From NCBI RefSeq assembly GCF_000244755.1, contig NZ_AHOO02000013.1, forward strand, positions 310,001-374,000: 64,000 nucleotides of DNA. Direction: 5' to 3'. The notes under the pieces were generated by a model. It had not been told where the DNA came from, did not search any database, and was given only the letters and a program-made list of their open reading frames with translations. The position numbers and the translations under genes are program-made. This document shows, piece after piece, positions 27,714 to 36,547 of this stretch (position 1 is its first letter; each line of letters begins with the position of its first letter). The stretch comes from Leptospira licerasiae serovar Varillal str. VAR 010 (GTDB taxonomy: Bacteria; Spirochaetota; Leptospiria; Leptospirales; Leptospiraceae).

Positions 27714-28109
27714 TTAATTCGTGCAGTAGGTTTGTTCTATCACGATCGAAGGCATATCTGTTCTTCTTCCGTCCAGATCTAACTTTTTGTTTTTTAGATA
27801 AAATCCGCAGACTTCCACGTAAGAACCGACGGATACTCTATTCATTAGGCTGTAATCATCCGAGTCCAAAACCACCGGTTTTCCTGAAAAATGAACTACG
27901 AATCGGATCGAATTCCCTTTGTATAATACATGGGTCACAGTGCCGGCGACTCGTACTGTTTCGCCGACAGCTTTTCCCGGATTATTGACCAGTTCCTCTC
28001 CGGAAACATATTTAGGTTTCGTGGGAGCAGAAACTTTTTTACTCTTAGAGTAAACGGTTCCGGTAGAGATGATTATTAGTGAAAGAAAGAGGATCGTTTT
28101 CTTTTTCAT
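27714..28109 (-). CDS. Exported OB-fold-like protein
   Basis: This 131-residue protein carries a signal peptide (about residues 5-21, I-L-F-L-S-L-I-I-I-S-T-G-T-V-Y-S). The mature part has an OB-like pattern: Y-V-S-G-E-E-L-V-N-N-P-G-K-A-V-G-E-T-V-R-V, then V-T-H-V-L-Y-K-G-N-S-I-R-F-V-V-H-F, and V-G-S-Y-V-E-V-C-G-F-Y. That resembles the tRNA_anti-like/OB exported proteins that some bacteria carry near envelope genes. Two cysteines (VCGF and YCTN) could form a disulfide. The gene is six bases downstream of flbB, so it may belong to the same transcript. Function unknown. Confidence 0.65.
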   Translation of the reverse strand: MKKKTILFLSLIIISTGTVYSKSKKVSAPTKPKYVSGEELVNNPGKAVGETVRVAGTVTHVLYKGNSIRFVVHFSGKPVVLDSDDYSLMNRVSVGSYVEVCGFYLKNKKLDLDGRRTDMPSIVIEQTYCTN

Positions 28110-28115
28110 AAAATT

Positions 28116-28757
28116 TTAAAGTTCTTCGGACTCTGAATTGGACTCAGGAGCTTTGATCACATCAGATCTGGACAACCATTTGTTCGTAATATTCGCCCTG
28201 CGTTCGGCCGGGAATAAGGTGAGAAGGTAAGTGGTGATCGTTTGTCTACCGTCTTGTTCTGCGTCCTTATCCATTTGGATGAATACATCTATAATATCTT
28301 TGTCCGGCCAATTGGTCAACATCTGCACGGCATTATCCGGAGGCATATTTGCAACCTTCTCCGCCATGACCTTAACCAATTTACCTCTGCTATTCCTTTC
28401 GGACTCTGAAGACTTGAGCTCGTTTTCCTTGGAAGTAAGACCTCGCTTGAGTTCCTCGATTTTCTCGAGTTCTGCCTCCAGACGCTCTTTTTCTTTTTTT
28501 AATTCTTCTTCTTTTTGTGAGATCTCATCCCTATCTTTAGCGAGTCGTTCCATCTCTTTGCGGAATTCCAACTTTTCCAATTCGGAAGGGGATTCTGAGT
28601 CCGCATTCACTAAGCCGGGTTCGGTCCTTAAGAAAGGAAAAATTTCAGCAGCATCTATGATCTGAAAATAATGAAACGCGAAAAATCCGATCAACACAAG
28701 GAAGAAGATCAGAAGTACTAGATATACGGCTCTTGCTTTGTCGGTTAAACTTGCCAC
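28116..28757 (-). CDS. flbB: Periplasmic flagellar collar protein FlbB (MotE-like)
   Basis: The 213-residue protein has one N-terminal membrane helix (about residues 10-32), a highly charged coiled coil (about 60-115) and a C-terminal helical domain with M-A-E-K-V-A-N-M-P-P-D-N-A-V-Q-M-L-T-N-W-P, which matches the MotE/MgtE-N fold. In Borrelia, FlbB recruits other proteins to the spirochaete-specific collar around the motor, and the gene follows fliI and fliJ there. The same order here, on the minus strand after fliJ and a small gene, supports the name. The best-matching alternative is a plain MotE chaperone. Confidence 0.8.
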   Translation of the reverse strand: MASLTDKARAVYLVLLIFFLVLIGFFAFHYFQIIDAAEIFPFLRTEPGLVNADSESPSELEKLEFRKEMERLAKDRDEISQKEEELKKEKERLEAELEKIEELKRGLTSKENELKSSESERNSRGKLVKVMAEKVANMPPDNAVQMLTNWPDKDIIDVFIQMDKDAEQDGRQTITTYLLTLFPAERRANITNKWLSRSDVIKAPESNSESEEL

Positions 28758-28760
28758 TTT

Positions 28761-29042
28761 TTATACCCGGATGTCCAGCCTGGAGCCTGAAATTCTTTTT
28801 TCCAATTCTCCTGCCTTATTTTCCAAATGTGAAATTTTGTCTTGGAGGTTTGCCATACTCCCGATTAAAGGATCGGAAGATTCTACAGTTTTACGCACTT
28901 CTAAAAAGGGAAGGTCACTTTTTATAACGCTCGTAAAGCTTTCTGAGCTCAGAAAGTCCCGCATCTTCTGTACCGGTGCGCTCGACGCCTCCCGTATCAT
29001 AGGTAAATACTTTCGGATCCCGTTTAGATCTATCATCCCCAT
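28761..29042 (-). CDS. Small coiled-coil protein overlapping fliJ in another frame
   Basis: The frame codes for 93 residues and ends three bases before flbB. Its start ATG (29042) lies within fliJ, giving a 128-base overlap in another frame, but it has a near-perfect ribosome site (GGGAGGA, six bases from ATG). Residues 55-90 form a short coiled coil (M-A-N-L-Q-D-K-I-S-H-L-E-N-K-A-G-E-L-E-K). An internal Met 64 residues in could be a later start. I do not recognise the family. The gap between the fliJ stop and flbB (about 157 bases) would otherwise be empty. Confidence 0.65.
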   Translation of the reverse strand: MGMIDLNGIRKYLPMIREASSAPVQKMRDFLSSESFTSVIKSDLPFLEVRKTVESSDPLIGSMANLQDKISHLENKAGELEKRISGSRLDIRV

Positions 29043-29487
29043 AAATTTCCTCCCTAGTTTTCCTATAAAGATCTGCTAAAAATTGCTCTTCTGCTTGGAT
29101 TCTTTCCGCCTTTCTATAGGAATGCATGTATTCCTTAAAACGGCTTTCCTTTAGAAGTTCCAGCACCTTCTTCTCTTTTCTTGCCTCTGAGACTTCCGCC
29201 CTTTTTTTTCCAACCGGTTCATCGAAAGAACGGATCTCGGTCTCTAACTCAGTGTTTCGAGTTAGAAGCTGTCTCATATAAGTTTGCAAATACGAATATT
29301 CTCTTAAGTCCGTATTTCCGGAAAGCTCCGTAGAAGATAGGGAATGTATCCTTGCTTCATTGGAATCTATTTCAGATTGTCGTTGGTTTACTTCCGCAAC
29401 CAATTCCGAAAGTTCTTTGAGCTTTTGGTCTTCTCTGATCTTCTTTAAACGAAGTACTGGCTCGAGTCTGAATTGGAATCTTTTCAT
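28915..29487 (-). CDS. fliJ: Flagellar export chaperone FliJ
   Basis: This 190-residue coiled-coil protein starts with M-K-R-F-Q-F-R-L-E-P-V-L-R-L-K-K, the FliJ pattern, and is charged and helical almost throughout. FliJ sits in the centre of the FliI hexamer and helps couple ATP hydrolysis to export. In Borrelia the equivalent gene is called flbA. It lies three bases after fliI. At 190 residues it is longer than the enterobacterial protein (about 147); the extra C-terminal stretch overlaps the small gene at 28761-29042. Confidence 0.88.
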   Translation of the reverse strand: MKRFQFRLEPVLRLKKIREDQKLKELSELVAEVNQRQSEIDSNEARIHSLSSTELSGNTDLREYSYLQTYMRQLLTRNTELETEIRSFDEPVGKKRAEVSEARKEKKVLELLKESRFKEYMHSYRKAERIQAEEQFLADLYRKTREEIYGDDRSKRDPKVFTYDTGGVERTGTEDAGLSELRKLYERYKK

Positions 29488-29490
29488 AGA

Positions 29491-30855
29491 TTAGAATTCC
29501 TCTTCTTCTCTTTCTTCTTTTAAGATATCTCTTAAACCGCTGATTGTTTGAGGGAAAAGACTTCTTTCCATAAGTCTCTGTTTTAGATAAGAATCTATTT
29601 TATCTTTTTTACGAATGGCAAGATCTACTTTTGGATCGGATCCTCTTACATATGCATTCAACAAGATCAATTCTTCCACAGAATAATATGTGGAGATGAG
29701 TTCTCGGATCATCCCTGCTCTCATGAATTGATCTTCTTCCACAATGGATTGCATTACCCTGGAAAGAGAAGCCGGAATATCGATAGCGGGGTAATGATTT
29801 CTTTCCGCAAGTTTACGGGAAAGGATAATGTGACCGTCTATATAACCGCGGACTGCGTCGGCGATAGGGTCTTCCATTTCGTCTGTGTCCGTTAGGATCG
29901 TATAAAATCCGGTGATACTTCCTCCTGATTTGGAAGTTCCCGAACGTTCTACAAGTTTTGCTAATTTAGTAAAAACGGATGAACTAAATCCTCTGGTGAT
30001 TGGAGGCTCATGGTTGGAAACGGAGATTTCTCTGTTAGCGTGAGCGAACCTGGTCAAGGAATCCATCATTAAGTTTACATGAAGTCCTTGCTCTCTAAAA
30101 TATTCCGCGACGGAAGTGGCGAGTAGGGCGCAGTTGACCTGTTCCATTTTAGGAGCGTCGGAAGTAGCTGCAAATACGACCGATTTTGCGAGACCTTCTT
30201 TTCCTAGGTCTCTTTCCAAAAATTCGTTCACCTCTCTGCCTCGTTCTCCTACGAGTGCGATCACGTTCACATCTGCGTTCGTGAATCTTGCGATCATACC
30301 GAGCAAGCTGGATTTTCCCACACCGGATCCGGAGAAGATCCCTAATCTTTGTCCTCTACCTACGGTTAAAATCCCATCGATCGCTCTTACGCCTGTAAGA
30401 AGAATGTCCCGGATCACAGGCCGATCCAAAGGATTGATACTTTCTCCCTCTGGAGATTTTTCTTCCGATGTGATAATGAGTCCTTTTTTATCGATTGGAC
30501 GTCCAACACCGTTCAACACTCGGCCGAGTAGTTCTCTACCTACAGGGACATTTAAACTTCTTCCCGAAGAAAACACGAATGCGTCAGGATATACACCTTC
30601 TACTGGACCCAAAGGCATTAGTGTATATACATGATTTTCGAAGCCAACAATCTCACATTGCAGGTAACCTTCCGTTCCTGCTTTTTGGACTTCCATGATC
30701 TCTCCGATCTTGGAATCTGGAGGTCCTTCCGAATAAATTACATTGCCGGAAACACGAACAACCCTTCCGGACTTACGGATGGTTTCTGTGCGGTCCAAGA
30801 TCAGGAAATACTTGGAGATGACGTCTACCTTTTCGTGAAACTTCTTCTCTATCAT
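29491..30855 (-). CDS. fliI: Flagellum-specific ATPase FliI
   Basis: FliI is the F1-like hexameric ATPase of flagellar export. The 454-residue protein has an N-terminal beta-barrel, Walker A G-S-G-V-G-K-S at 176-182, the Walker B region L-M-M-D-S-L-T-R-F-A, and the type III ATPase signature P-x-x-S-x-L-P-x-x (here D-I-P-A-S-L-S-R-V-M). The start ATG 30855 lies 200 bases downstream of the fliH stop, an unusually long gap within this otherwise tight operon, and a hairpin lies in it. fliJ follows three bases later. Confidence 0.95.
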   Translation of the reverse strand: MIEKKFHEKVDVISKYFLILDRTETIRKSGRVVRVSGNVIYSEGPPDSKIGEIMEVQKAGTEGYLQCEIVGFENHVYTLMPLGPVEGVYPDAFVFSSGRSLNVPVGRELLGRVLNGVGRPIDKKGLIITSEEKSPEGESINPLDRPVIRDILLTGVRAIDGILTVGRGQRLGIFSGSGVGKSSLLGMIARFTNADVNVIALVGERGREVNEFLERDLGKEGLAKSVVFAATSDAPKMEQVNCALLATSVAEYFREQGLHVNLMMDSLTRFAHANREISVSNHEPPITRGFSSSVFTKLAKLVERSGTSKSGGSITGFYTILTDTDEMEDPIADAVRGYIDGHIILSRKLAERNHYPAIDIPASLSRVMQSIVEEDQFMRAGMIRELISTYYSVEELILLNAYVRGSDPKVDLAIRKKDKIDSYLKQRLMERSLFPQTISGLRDILKEEREEEEF

Positions 30856-30994
30856 GATCTTAGGCTCGAAAGAGTGAGGATACTGTCCTCGGGATTTTAC
30901 CCGGAGTCAAGTGATAATGAGAATATAACCGAATTATGTCACTTATCGGACTAAGGCAGAATCTGTCGAAGTGCCTACAAAGAAAACCCCCCTG

Positions 30995-31025
30995 ACCCGA
31001 CCGCCTATGGTTTCGGCGGCCGGGT
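30995..31025 (-). terminator. Strong hairpin between fliH and fliI
   Basis: On the minus-strand transcript an 11-base stem (ACCCGGCCGCC against GGCGGTCGGGT, one G-U pair) encloses a nine-base loop and is followed by CAGGGGGGTTTTC. It lies in the 200-base gap between fliH (stop at 31056) and fliI (start 30855). It may be an attenuator, an mRNA processing site, or a terminator that splits the operon. The U run is short. Confidence 0.45.
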
Positions 31026-31055
31026 AGGAGACTAAGTTTGGACGTGAATGGTGGA

Positions 31056-31979
31056 TTAGATCGGCTCCGCATTTCGAATTGCTTCTTCGATTTCTTTGAG
31101 CTGGGTGGAGATCCTTGCATCGATAGCACCAACATCCGTTTCGATAATGACCCCGCCTCTGTCGACGCGAGAGTCTTCGTAGATATTGACCTTGCGAAGT
31201 GACTCCATGAGTTTGATAAGTTCGTCTTTGTGAGCTGTGGTTATCTCCAAGTCCGCAAAGTTGACTCGGATATCCACACGGTCCCTGTCCTTGATACGTT
31301 TCAGGGCTTCTCTAATATTATTGAGTACGATTTCTTTACGTTCAATGATCTCGTCTTTGATGATCTTACGAGCGATGATCAGGATCATCTCCACCATCTG
31401 TTTTTCGGATGCTTGGATGAGTTCCGCACGGATATCGATCGCTTTACCTACGATGGTCCCAAGACGGTCGATTAGGCGTCGGACTTCTCCTTGTCCTTTT
31501 CTGAAACCGACCTCTCTTCCTGCTTCGAATCCTTTTAAGTAAGCCTCGTGTTCGATCTCTGCCGTTTTCATCTCGGCTTCTTTGATCATTCTTTCGGCTT
31601 CCATCTTGGCTCTTTCCAAGATCTGTTCCGCTTTGGCTTTTCCTGAATCCTCTTCGAGTTTGATCTTCTCTTTGGAATCCTGGATCATTTGGAAGGCTTT
31701 TTTACGACCTTCTTCCTCGATCTCCTCCGATTTGCGGCGGGAGTCCTCGAGCATTGTTTTGATATTTTCTTCCGTTTCTTCTTTGTAACGGTTTAGCTCT
31801 GCCTCGATCTCTTCGATAGAAGGACCTTGGTATTGCTCTATAATATTTCCTTCTTGGTCGACTTCGAACTCTTCGGCGTCTTCGTCCCTATGGAATTTTT
31901 TATATTTGTCCGGAATTTGCAGCTCTACCTGATCCTGCATGTCCGCGATTTGGATAGGTTTGAAGACTAGTTTTGCCAT
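31056..31979 (-). CDS. fliH: Flagellar assembly protein FliH
   Basis: The 307-residue protein is highly charged with a long coiled coil (about residues 50-145, with E-E-I-E-A-E-L-N-R-Y-K-E-E and repeated R-A-K-M-E-A-E-R). The G-x-x-x-G-x-x-x-G pattern typical of FliH is present as F-E-A-G-R-E-V-G-F-R-K-G-Q-G. The C-terminal domain (about 165-300) holds I-I-A-R-K-I-I-K-D-E-I and the closing V-D-R-G-G-V-I-I-E-T-D-V-G-A-I-D-A-R-I. FliH binds FliI and links it to the C-ring. It starts one base after the fliG stop. Confidence 0.93.
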   Translation of the reverse strand: MAKLVFKPIQIADMQDQVELQIPDKYKKFHRDEDAEEFEVDQEGNIIEQYQGPSIEEIEAELNRYKEETEENIKTMLEDSRRKSEEIEEEGRKKAFQMIQDSKEKIKLEEDSGKAKAEQILERAKMEAERMIKEAEMKTAEIEHEAYLKGFEAGREVGFRKGQGEVRRLIDRLGTIVGKAIDIRAELIQASEKQMVEMILIIARKIIKDEIIERKEIVLNNIREALKRIKDRDRVDIRVNFADLEITTAHKDELIKLMESLRKVNIYEDSRVDRGGVIIETDVGAIDARISTQLKEIEEAIRNAEPI

Positions 31980-31980
31980 A

Positions 31981-32949
31981 TTAGTTCTTTCTCCGGAACT
32001 TGATTCTTCCTGATTCTACGGATTCCTTAAAAATTTCAAGTAGTCCGTTCTGAGCGGTTTCAATCTCTGCGAGAGAAACCGGTCCCATCGAATCTTCTTC
32101 CAAACGGATGGAGGAGGCAAGAGATGGATCCAGCCTTTCCAGTAAGACCTGTTTCGTTTCCGGTTCAGTGCCCTTAAAAGCGGTCGCGGTCACGATCGGA
32201 TGGAGATCGGCCATAAACTTGTTTAAGGCTTCTCGACTAAGATCCATCAGGTCTTCCATTCGGAAGAAATGCTTATTTATATTTTCGGCAAACGACTGGC
32301 TCTTTTCGCGTATCCTGGAGAATAATTTCTGGGAATCTTGCGGGTCCAATTTGCCCAAAAGTTCCGCGGCTCTCTTCCCGCCCTTGTCCCTGGTAGGAAC
32401 TCCAGATTGAGGGGATTTTAGAACTTCTTTCTTGAAGCGCAAAAACCTCTCCAAAGAGTCCATAAGCCCTGCAGAAGAAAGGTCCAAATTCCGGATGGAA
32501 AGTAAGATCTCCTCTTGGGTCTCTTCAGGGAATTCCTCCAATACTCTGGCGGAAGTATCCGGATCCGCATAGCAGAATACGAGCCCTATCCTGTCTGGGG
32601 ATTCTCCCGCTACGATCTTGGAAAGTTCTTCCTTGGTATAAGATTTGAGTTCCTCGGACCATTCTGGCTCGGTAACCAAATCTTCTTTTAAGATGGTTTC
32701 GAGTTCTTGGATTAAAGCCAAGGTGTCTCGATCGATTCCTTCTTTTGGGACGCTTGAGAGTCCTTCTAAAAAGGAACCTAAAAGTTCTCTTTCTTGTTTT
32801 GCTTCTATCTTGCCGGACTTGTGAAAACTTTCTAAAAGTTTCGATGTGTCCTGAGGCCCAAGCTTACGAAACACTTCCGGGGGAAGATGCTCCCCCAGGA
32901 TTCGGAGGAGCTGTCCCGCCCGGTTTCTTTTTCCGGACAGGATACTCAT
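31981..32949 (-). CDS. fliG: FliG-family switch protein, divergent
   Basis: The gene lies between fliF and fliH, the canonical place of fliG, and begins at the fliF stop. FliG forms the rotor interface of the switch. The 322-residue protein ends with the FliG C pattern (M-E-D-L-M-D-L, S-M-G-P-V-S-L-A-E-I-E-T-A-Q). But the middle segment, usually E-H-P-Q-T-I-A, reads G-E-S-P-D-R-I-G-L, and several charged torque residues of the classic C domain are not obvious. Spirochaetes carry more than one FliG, so this could be the paralogue with a specialised role. The name reflects position more than sequence strength. Confidence 0.75.
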   Translation of the reverse strand: MSILSGKRNRAGQLLRILGEHLPPEVFRKLGPQDTSKLLESFHKSGKIEAKQERELLGSFLEGLSSVPKEGIDRDTLALIQELETILKEDLVTEPEWSEELKSYTKEELSKIVAGESPDRIGLVFCYADPDTSARVLEEFPEETQEEILLSIRNLDLSSAGLMDSLERFLRFKKEVLKSPQSGVPTRDKGGKRAAELLGKLDPQDSQKLFSRIREKSQSFAENINKHFFRMEDLMDLSREALNKFMADLHPIVTATAFKGTEPETKQVLLERLDPSLASSIRLEEDSMGPVSLAEIETAQNGLLEIFKESVESGRIKFRRKN

Positions 32950-34649
32950 TAGGTTGCTTCCTCTTCAGATAGCCAGGTGCGTAGAAGTTGTGCCACTTCT
33001 TCCGGTTTTTCCCTGGCCAGGTTGATTGCGTTTTCGAGAAGTTCTCTTCTGAGTTTTTCGTCCAGAGAGAGTTCGACTTCTGCACTTCCGTCGTCCATGA
33101 CTCGAAGTGCTGCTTCTCTCATCATCTGCTGCATTGCTGCGAGTTCTTCTTCGCGTAGTCTGCGGCGTCTTGCGATCTCTTTTTTGATCGCTCTGTAGAT
33201 GAGGATAGTGAGTATTAAGAATAATACGATGACCAAGGATGCAATGACCATTTGGCGGATCGCTTTCTGTTTTCTTAATTCTTCGTCTTCTGCAGCGAAT
33301 TGAGCGGTGCGGTCTTTAGCGATGCTGATTACGGAGATTTGGTCTCCTCTTGCTTTGTCTATACCTACTGCTGCTTCTAAGTTTTTGCGAATGGTCCGGA
33401 TATCGTCATCCGAAACTGGGATATAAGTTCTGTCGTATCCTGTTCCGTCTGCGTTCTCTTTTTTGGTCCATTGACCGTCAACTACCACGGAAAGGTTTAC
33501 TTTTTCGATCTTCCAAGGTTGTTTTTGGACTTCGCTTACTCTTCTGTTGAATTCGAAGTTATTAATATTCTCAGTTTTTTTATAATCTGCTTTTTGATAG
33601 TCGGTGTCTTTATAACCGGGAGGAAGATTAGGCTCTGTTCCTGCAGGGCCGTCCGGAGTAAAGCCTCTACCGGTAAATTGTTCGCTGGTTTCTTTGGAAG
33701 AAACTTTCAAACTATAACCGTCTACGATCTTCAATTCAGAGTAAGGAGTATTCGGATCATCCGGTCTTTCGATTACTGGGGAAACTTGGTTGTCTTTATA
33801 GGACTCCTTGTCCCAATTCAACATGTATTCGAAACGAGTGATGTCCACTCTGTCTTCTCCGCCTAAGAACCAACGAAGAGTGTTTCGTACGTCGATGAGT
33901 CTTTGGATCCTTTGTTCTTCTTGGATCCTTAATTTTTCTTGGACAACTCTAAGCTCTAATCTTTCTTTTTCTAAGTCTTCTTCGAAGTCGGAGATGATCT
34001 TGCCGTCTGCATCCGCGACTACTACGTTTTCCGGTTTGAGTTTAGGCACCGCCCTGGAAACCAAGTTTACGATACCTTTCACTTCTTTTTTGGAAATCCC
34101 TTCGACTCCAGGGATAAAATGCAAAATGACCGAGGCTTTTACTGGAGAAGCATTCGAGTTGAACAGTTCATCTTCCGGTATTGCGATGTTTACGAATGCC
34201 TTGTCTACAGGTCTTAGGGTCATCAAAGATTGTTCGATGGCTCCTTTTAAGGCCCTGTATTTTTTGATATCCTTGTCGAACTGGGTTTCCGTGAATTTTT
34301 CCACGTTGAATAGTTCCCAGCCTTGGACACCTGCAGGAATCAGGTTCTCTTGGGCAAGTTTAGTAATAATTTCTTGCCTTTGTTCGGGATCCACGCTTAC
34401 GATGCTCGTGTCTCCGGTGCTATACGAATAACCCATAGAGTCCAATTTTTTAGTAACCTCTGCGAAATCCTTCGCAGTTAGGTTTTGGAAGAGAATAACC
34501 TTATTCTTTTGAGACGAAACGGTTGTCAGAAGCCCTAAGGCAACGACCACAGTGATCGCCACTCCACCTAAAATCAGTTTCTTTGTAGTATCTAAAGAGT
34601 TGAAGAACTCCTTGATATTGTTCAGAATCTTTTGCAATTGCTCGGGCAT
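32949..34649 (-). CDS. fliF: Flagellar MS-ring protein FliF
   Basis: FliF forms the MS ring in the inner membrane, on which the switch and export gate assemble. The 566-residue protein has an N-terminal membrane helix (about 24-43), a secretin-like ring-building region with [11 protein letters not shown], a long periplasmic part, and a second membrane helix at about 467-487 ([16 protein letters not shown]). The basic cytoplasmic tail ([11 protein letters not shown]) ends with the FliG-binding region. AAGGA lies five bases before the ATG. It is the first gene of the minus-strand flagellar operon. Confidence 0.95.
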   Translation of the reverse strand: MPEQLQKILNNIKEFFNSLDTTKKLILGGVAITVVVALGLLTTVSSQKNKVILFQNLTAKDFAEVTKKLDSMGYSYSTGDTSIVSVDPEQRQEIITKLAQENLIPAGVQGWELFNVEKFTETQFDKDIKKYRALKGAIEQSLMTLRPVDKAFVNIAIPEDELFNSNASPVKASVILHFIPGVEGISKKEVKGIVNLVSRAVPKLKPENVVVADADGKIISDFEEDLEKERLELRVVQEKLRIQEEQRIQRLIDVRNTLRWFLGGEDRVDITRFEYMLNWDKESYKDNQVSPVIERPDDPNTPYSELKIVDGYSLKVSSKETSEQFTGRGFTPDGPAGTEPNLPPGYKDTDYQKADYKKTENINNFEFNRRVSEVQKQPWKIEKVNLSVVVDGQWTKKENADGTGYDRTYIPVSDDDIRTIRKNLEAAVGIDKARGDQISVISIAKDRTAQFAAEDEELRKQKAIRQMVIASLVIVLFLILTILIYRAIKKEIARRRRLREEELAAMQQMMREAALRVMDDGSAEVELSLDEKLRRELLENAINLAREKPEEVAQLLRTWLSEEEAT

Positions 34650-34679
34650 TTTCCTTCACCACCGGACAAGATAGGGGAC

Positions 34680-34707
34680 ATAATAGATTTTCGGAAACAA
34701 AGTACAA
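34680..34707 (-). promoter_or_regulatory. Possible promoter of the fliF operon
   Basis: On the minus strand TTGTAC (plus 34702-34707) and TATTAT (plus 34680-34685) are separated by 16 bases, 30 bases before the fliF ATG. A perfect FliA-type -35 (TAAAGTTT, plus 34721-34728) is also nearby, but no GCCGATAA-like -10 follows it. I prefer the sigma70 reading, with modest confidence. Confidence 0.35.
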
Positions 34708-34762
34708 TCCCTTTTTAAAAAAACTTTAGAATTTTTTTATTTTCTCCGGATTTTTTATATTA

Positions 34763-34779
34763 ACTCTTTTGGAAAGAGT
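34763..34779. promoter_or_regulatory. Inverted repeat in the divergent fliF / trmH region
   Basis: ACTCTTT (34763-34769) and AAAGAGT (34773-34779) form a perfect seven-base inverted repeat around TGG. It lies midway between two divergent genes, upstream of both, and no T run follows. It could be an operator for either direction. Confidence 0.3.
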
Positions 34780-34894
34780 CTCGAGACGAAAAATAAAATC
34801 TGTTGTACGTAAATGCTATATTAATGTTTAGTATGAATTTGATCGCTTCCGATTTTCACGCATGAAATTGTCTAGGAAATAATACATTTTTAAC

Positions 34895-35635
34895 ATGAAA
34901 CTCTCCCAAGAACATTCAAATTTTATAACTCTAGAGGAGGCGATCCGGTTAGAACAATATTTTAAGACCTTAATATCGCCGGAGAAGGTCTCTAAGATCC
35001 AAGAAGTCGCTTCTTTTCGCACAAAGTACTTAACAATTGTAATGGAAGATATATTCCAACCTTATAATGCTAGCGCTCCTGTACGAACTTCAGAATGTTT
35101 AGGACTAACGGAGATCCATGTTGTGGAGAATCGAAACCCTTATAGACCTAACGAAGGCATTTCTCTTGGCGCACAAAAATGGATACAGATACACAAATAC
35201 CAAAAACCTAATATCGATAATACTAGACATTGTATAAGCGGATTAAAGGAGAAGGGATATCGTGTAGTAGCAACTTCTCCTCATACATTAGCAAATTCTT
35301 ACGAACTGAATACTTTGCCCTTGGATAAACCGTGCGCCATCCTATTCGGATCGGAAGAAAAAGGATTATCTTCTTATTCAATGGAAGAAGCGGACGTATT
35401 CCTAAAACTTCCTATGTACGGGTTTACGGAAAGTTACAATATTTCGGTAACAGTGGCAATCGTGCTTTCTCACCTTGCATTTAGGCTTAGAAAGGAAGTT
35501 CCAAATTGGGGATTAACAGAAGAGGAGAAGTTGTATATCCGAAATTCTTATTATAAAAAATGCCTTCATAATGGAAATCTTGTGGAATCCGACCTATTAC
35601 AAAGGATCAGATCGGAACCTACAAGGGTCCAATAA
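34895..35635 (+). CDS. trmH: tRNA (guanosine-2'-O-)-methyltransferase TrmH (SpoU family)
   Basis: The 246-residue protein belongs to the SPOUT superfamily. TrmH uses S-adenosylmethionine to methylate the 2'-OH of G18 in the tRNA D-loop. The knotted cofactor site is visible: motif 1 with N-A-S-A-P-V-R-T at about 53-60 (N and R positions), motif 2 I-L-F-G-S-E-E-K-G-L-S, and motif 3 L-P-M-Y-G-F-T-E-S-Y-N-I-S-V-T-V-A-I. The divergent fliF operon lies 245 bases upstream. Specificity for G18 rather than another position is inferred from overall similarity and length. Confidence 0.88.
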   Translation: MKLSQEHSNFITLEEAIRLEQYFKTLISPEKVSKIQEVASFRTKYLTIVMEDIFQPYNASAPVRTSECLGLTEIHVVENRNPYRPNEGISLGAQKWIQIHKYQKPNIDNTRHCISGLKEKGYRVVATSPHTLANSYELNTLPLDKPCAILFGSEEKGLSSYSMEEADVFLKLPMYGFTESYNISVTVAIVLSHLAFRLRKEVPNWGLTEEEKLYIRNSYYKKCLHNGNLVESDLLQRIRSEPTRVQ

Positions 35636-35665
35636 TTCGATTTTTCAATTAAAAAGTAGGGTAGG

Positions 35666-36547
35666 ATGGAGCAATTCAACGGTGTTTCTAAGTTTGTTAA
35701 AAAGTTTTCTCTGATATTTGCGGGGATTTTTGCATTTCTATTTATAATTCGGCTTATCTACAGCTATGCAGTTGGTCCAGAAACAAATATTGTAAATCAA
35801 GAACAAGGTTCTTCCATCAATTTTGACTATGGACGCAAAAACTATGCGTCCGAAAAGTTTTATGCTCCCCAGGACAAAACCACAATCAGTTCATCTTCTC
35901 AAAAATATGAAAAGGTAGCGGCTGTTTCTTCAAAAACTTCCGAGTTTGAGGAGAGCGAAAAGAAGACCCGCAAGATGGTAGAGGACGTAAAAGGTGTCAT
36001 CCAATACGAACAAAGATCAGGACTTCCCGGCAAGAGAACTTTGCAATTAGGGATCGGAGTAAATCCGGATAAATTCGATTCCATGGTAGAATCTATTCAG
36101 ACGATTGGTGTCATTGATTCTATTTCGGTGAATAAAACCGACAAAACAAACGAATATAAAAATATCACTGCAACCAGAATCTCTTTGGAAAAATCTAAAG
36201 CAGGTCTTTTGGGTCTAAAAGGAAAAAACGGCAAAATAGAAGAACTTATCTCTCTAGAAAAAGAAATTTTAGAGATAGAAGGTAAGATCCAAGACTTAGG
36301 GGTGAAGTTAGGCGAATTCGATCAGGAGAATGAATTTTGCACGATCAAATTTACCTTAAAGGAAACTGGCGCGGTATCCGGTGGATTCGTTACTTTTTTG
36401 AAGAAATGTAAAATATCGCTGGAGTGGACTATCAAATACGGACTATTATTCTCTTTCCTCTATGCATTCGCTGCTGTCGGAGGTTGGATCACTTGGTTTT
36501 TTGGAGTAAAAACTTTAGGTTATTTAAGATCTAAAGGAATTCTTTAA
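35666..36547 (+). CDS. DUF4349 membrane protein
   Basis: This 293-residue protein has an N-terminal membrane helix (about 14-32), a periplasmic domain, a coiled-coil part (about 160-215, with I-E-E-L-I-S-L-E-K-E-I-L-E-I-E-G-K) and a second membrane helix near the C-terminus (about 258-280, Y-G-L-L-F-S-F-L-Y-A-F-A-A-V-G-G-W). That arrangement and the segment G-V-I-Q-Y-E-Q-R-S-G match DUF4349, envelope proteins of unknown function. It lies 30 bases after trmH, so it may be co-transcribed. It ends convergent to the peptidase gene with a four-base overlap. Confidence 0.75.
   Translation: MEQFNGVSKFVKKFSLIFAGIFAFLFIIRLIYSYAVGPETNIVNQEQGSSINFDYGRKNYASEKFYAPQDKTTISSSSQKYEKVAAVSSKTSEFEESEKKTRKMVEDVKGVIQYEQRSGLPGKRTLQLGIGVNPDKFDSMVESIQTIGVIDSISVNKTDKTNEYKNITATRISLEKSKAGLLGLKGKNGKIEELISLEKEILEIEGKIQDLGVKLGEFDQENEFCTIKFTLKETGAVSGGFVTFLKKCKISLEWTIKYGLLFSFLYAFAAVGGWITWFFGVKTLGYLRSKGIL

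Noticed and set aside
34721..34728. FliA-type -35 (TAAAGTTT on the minus strand) before fliF.
   Set aside because: No matching GCCGATAA-type -10 at 11 bases; fliF is an early gene and should not need sigma28.
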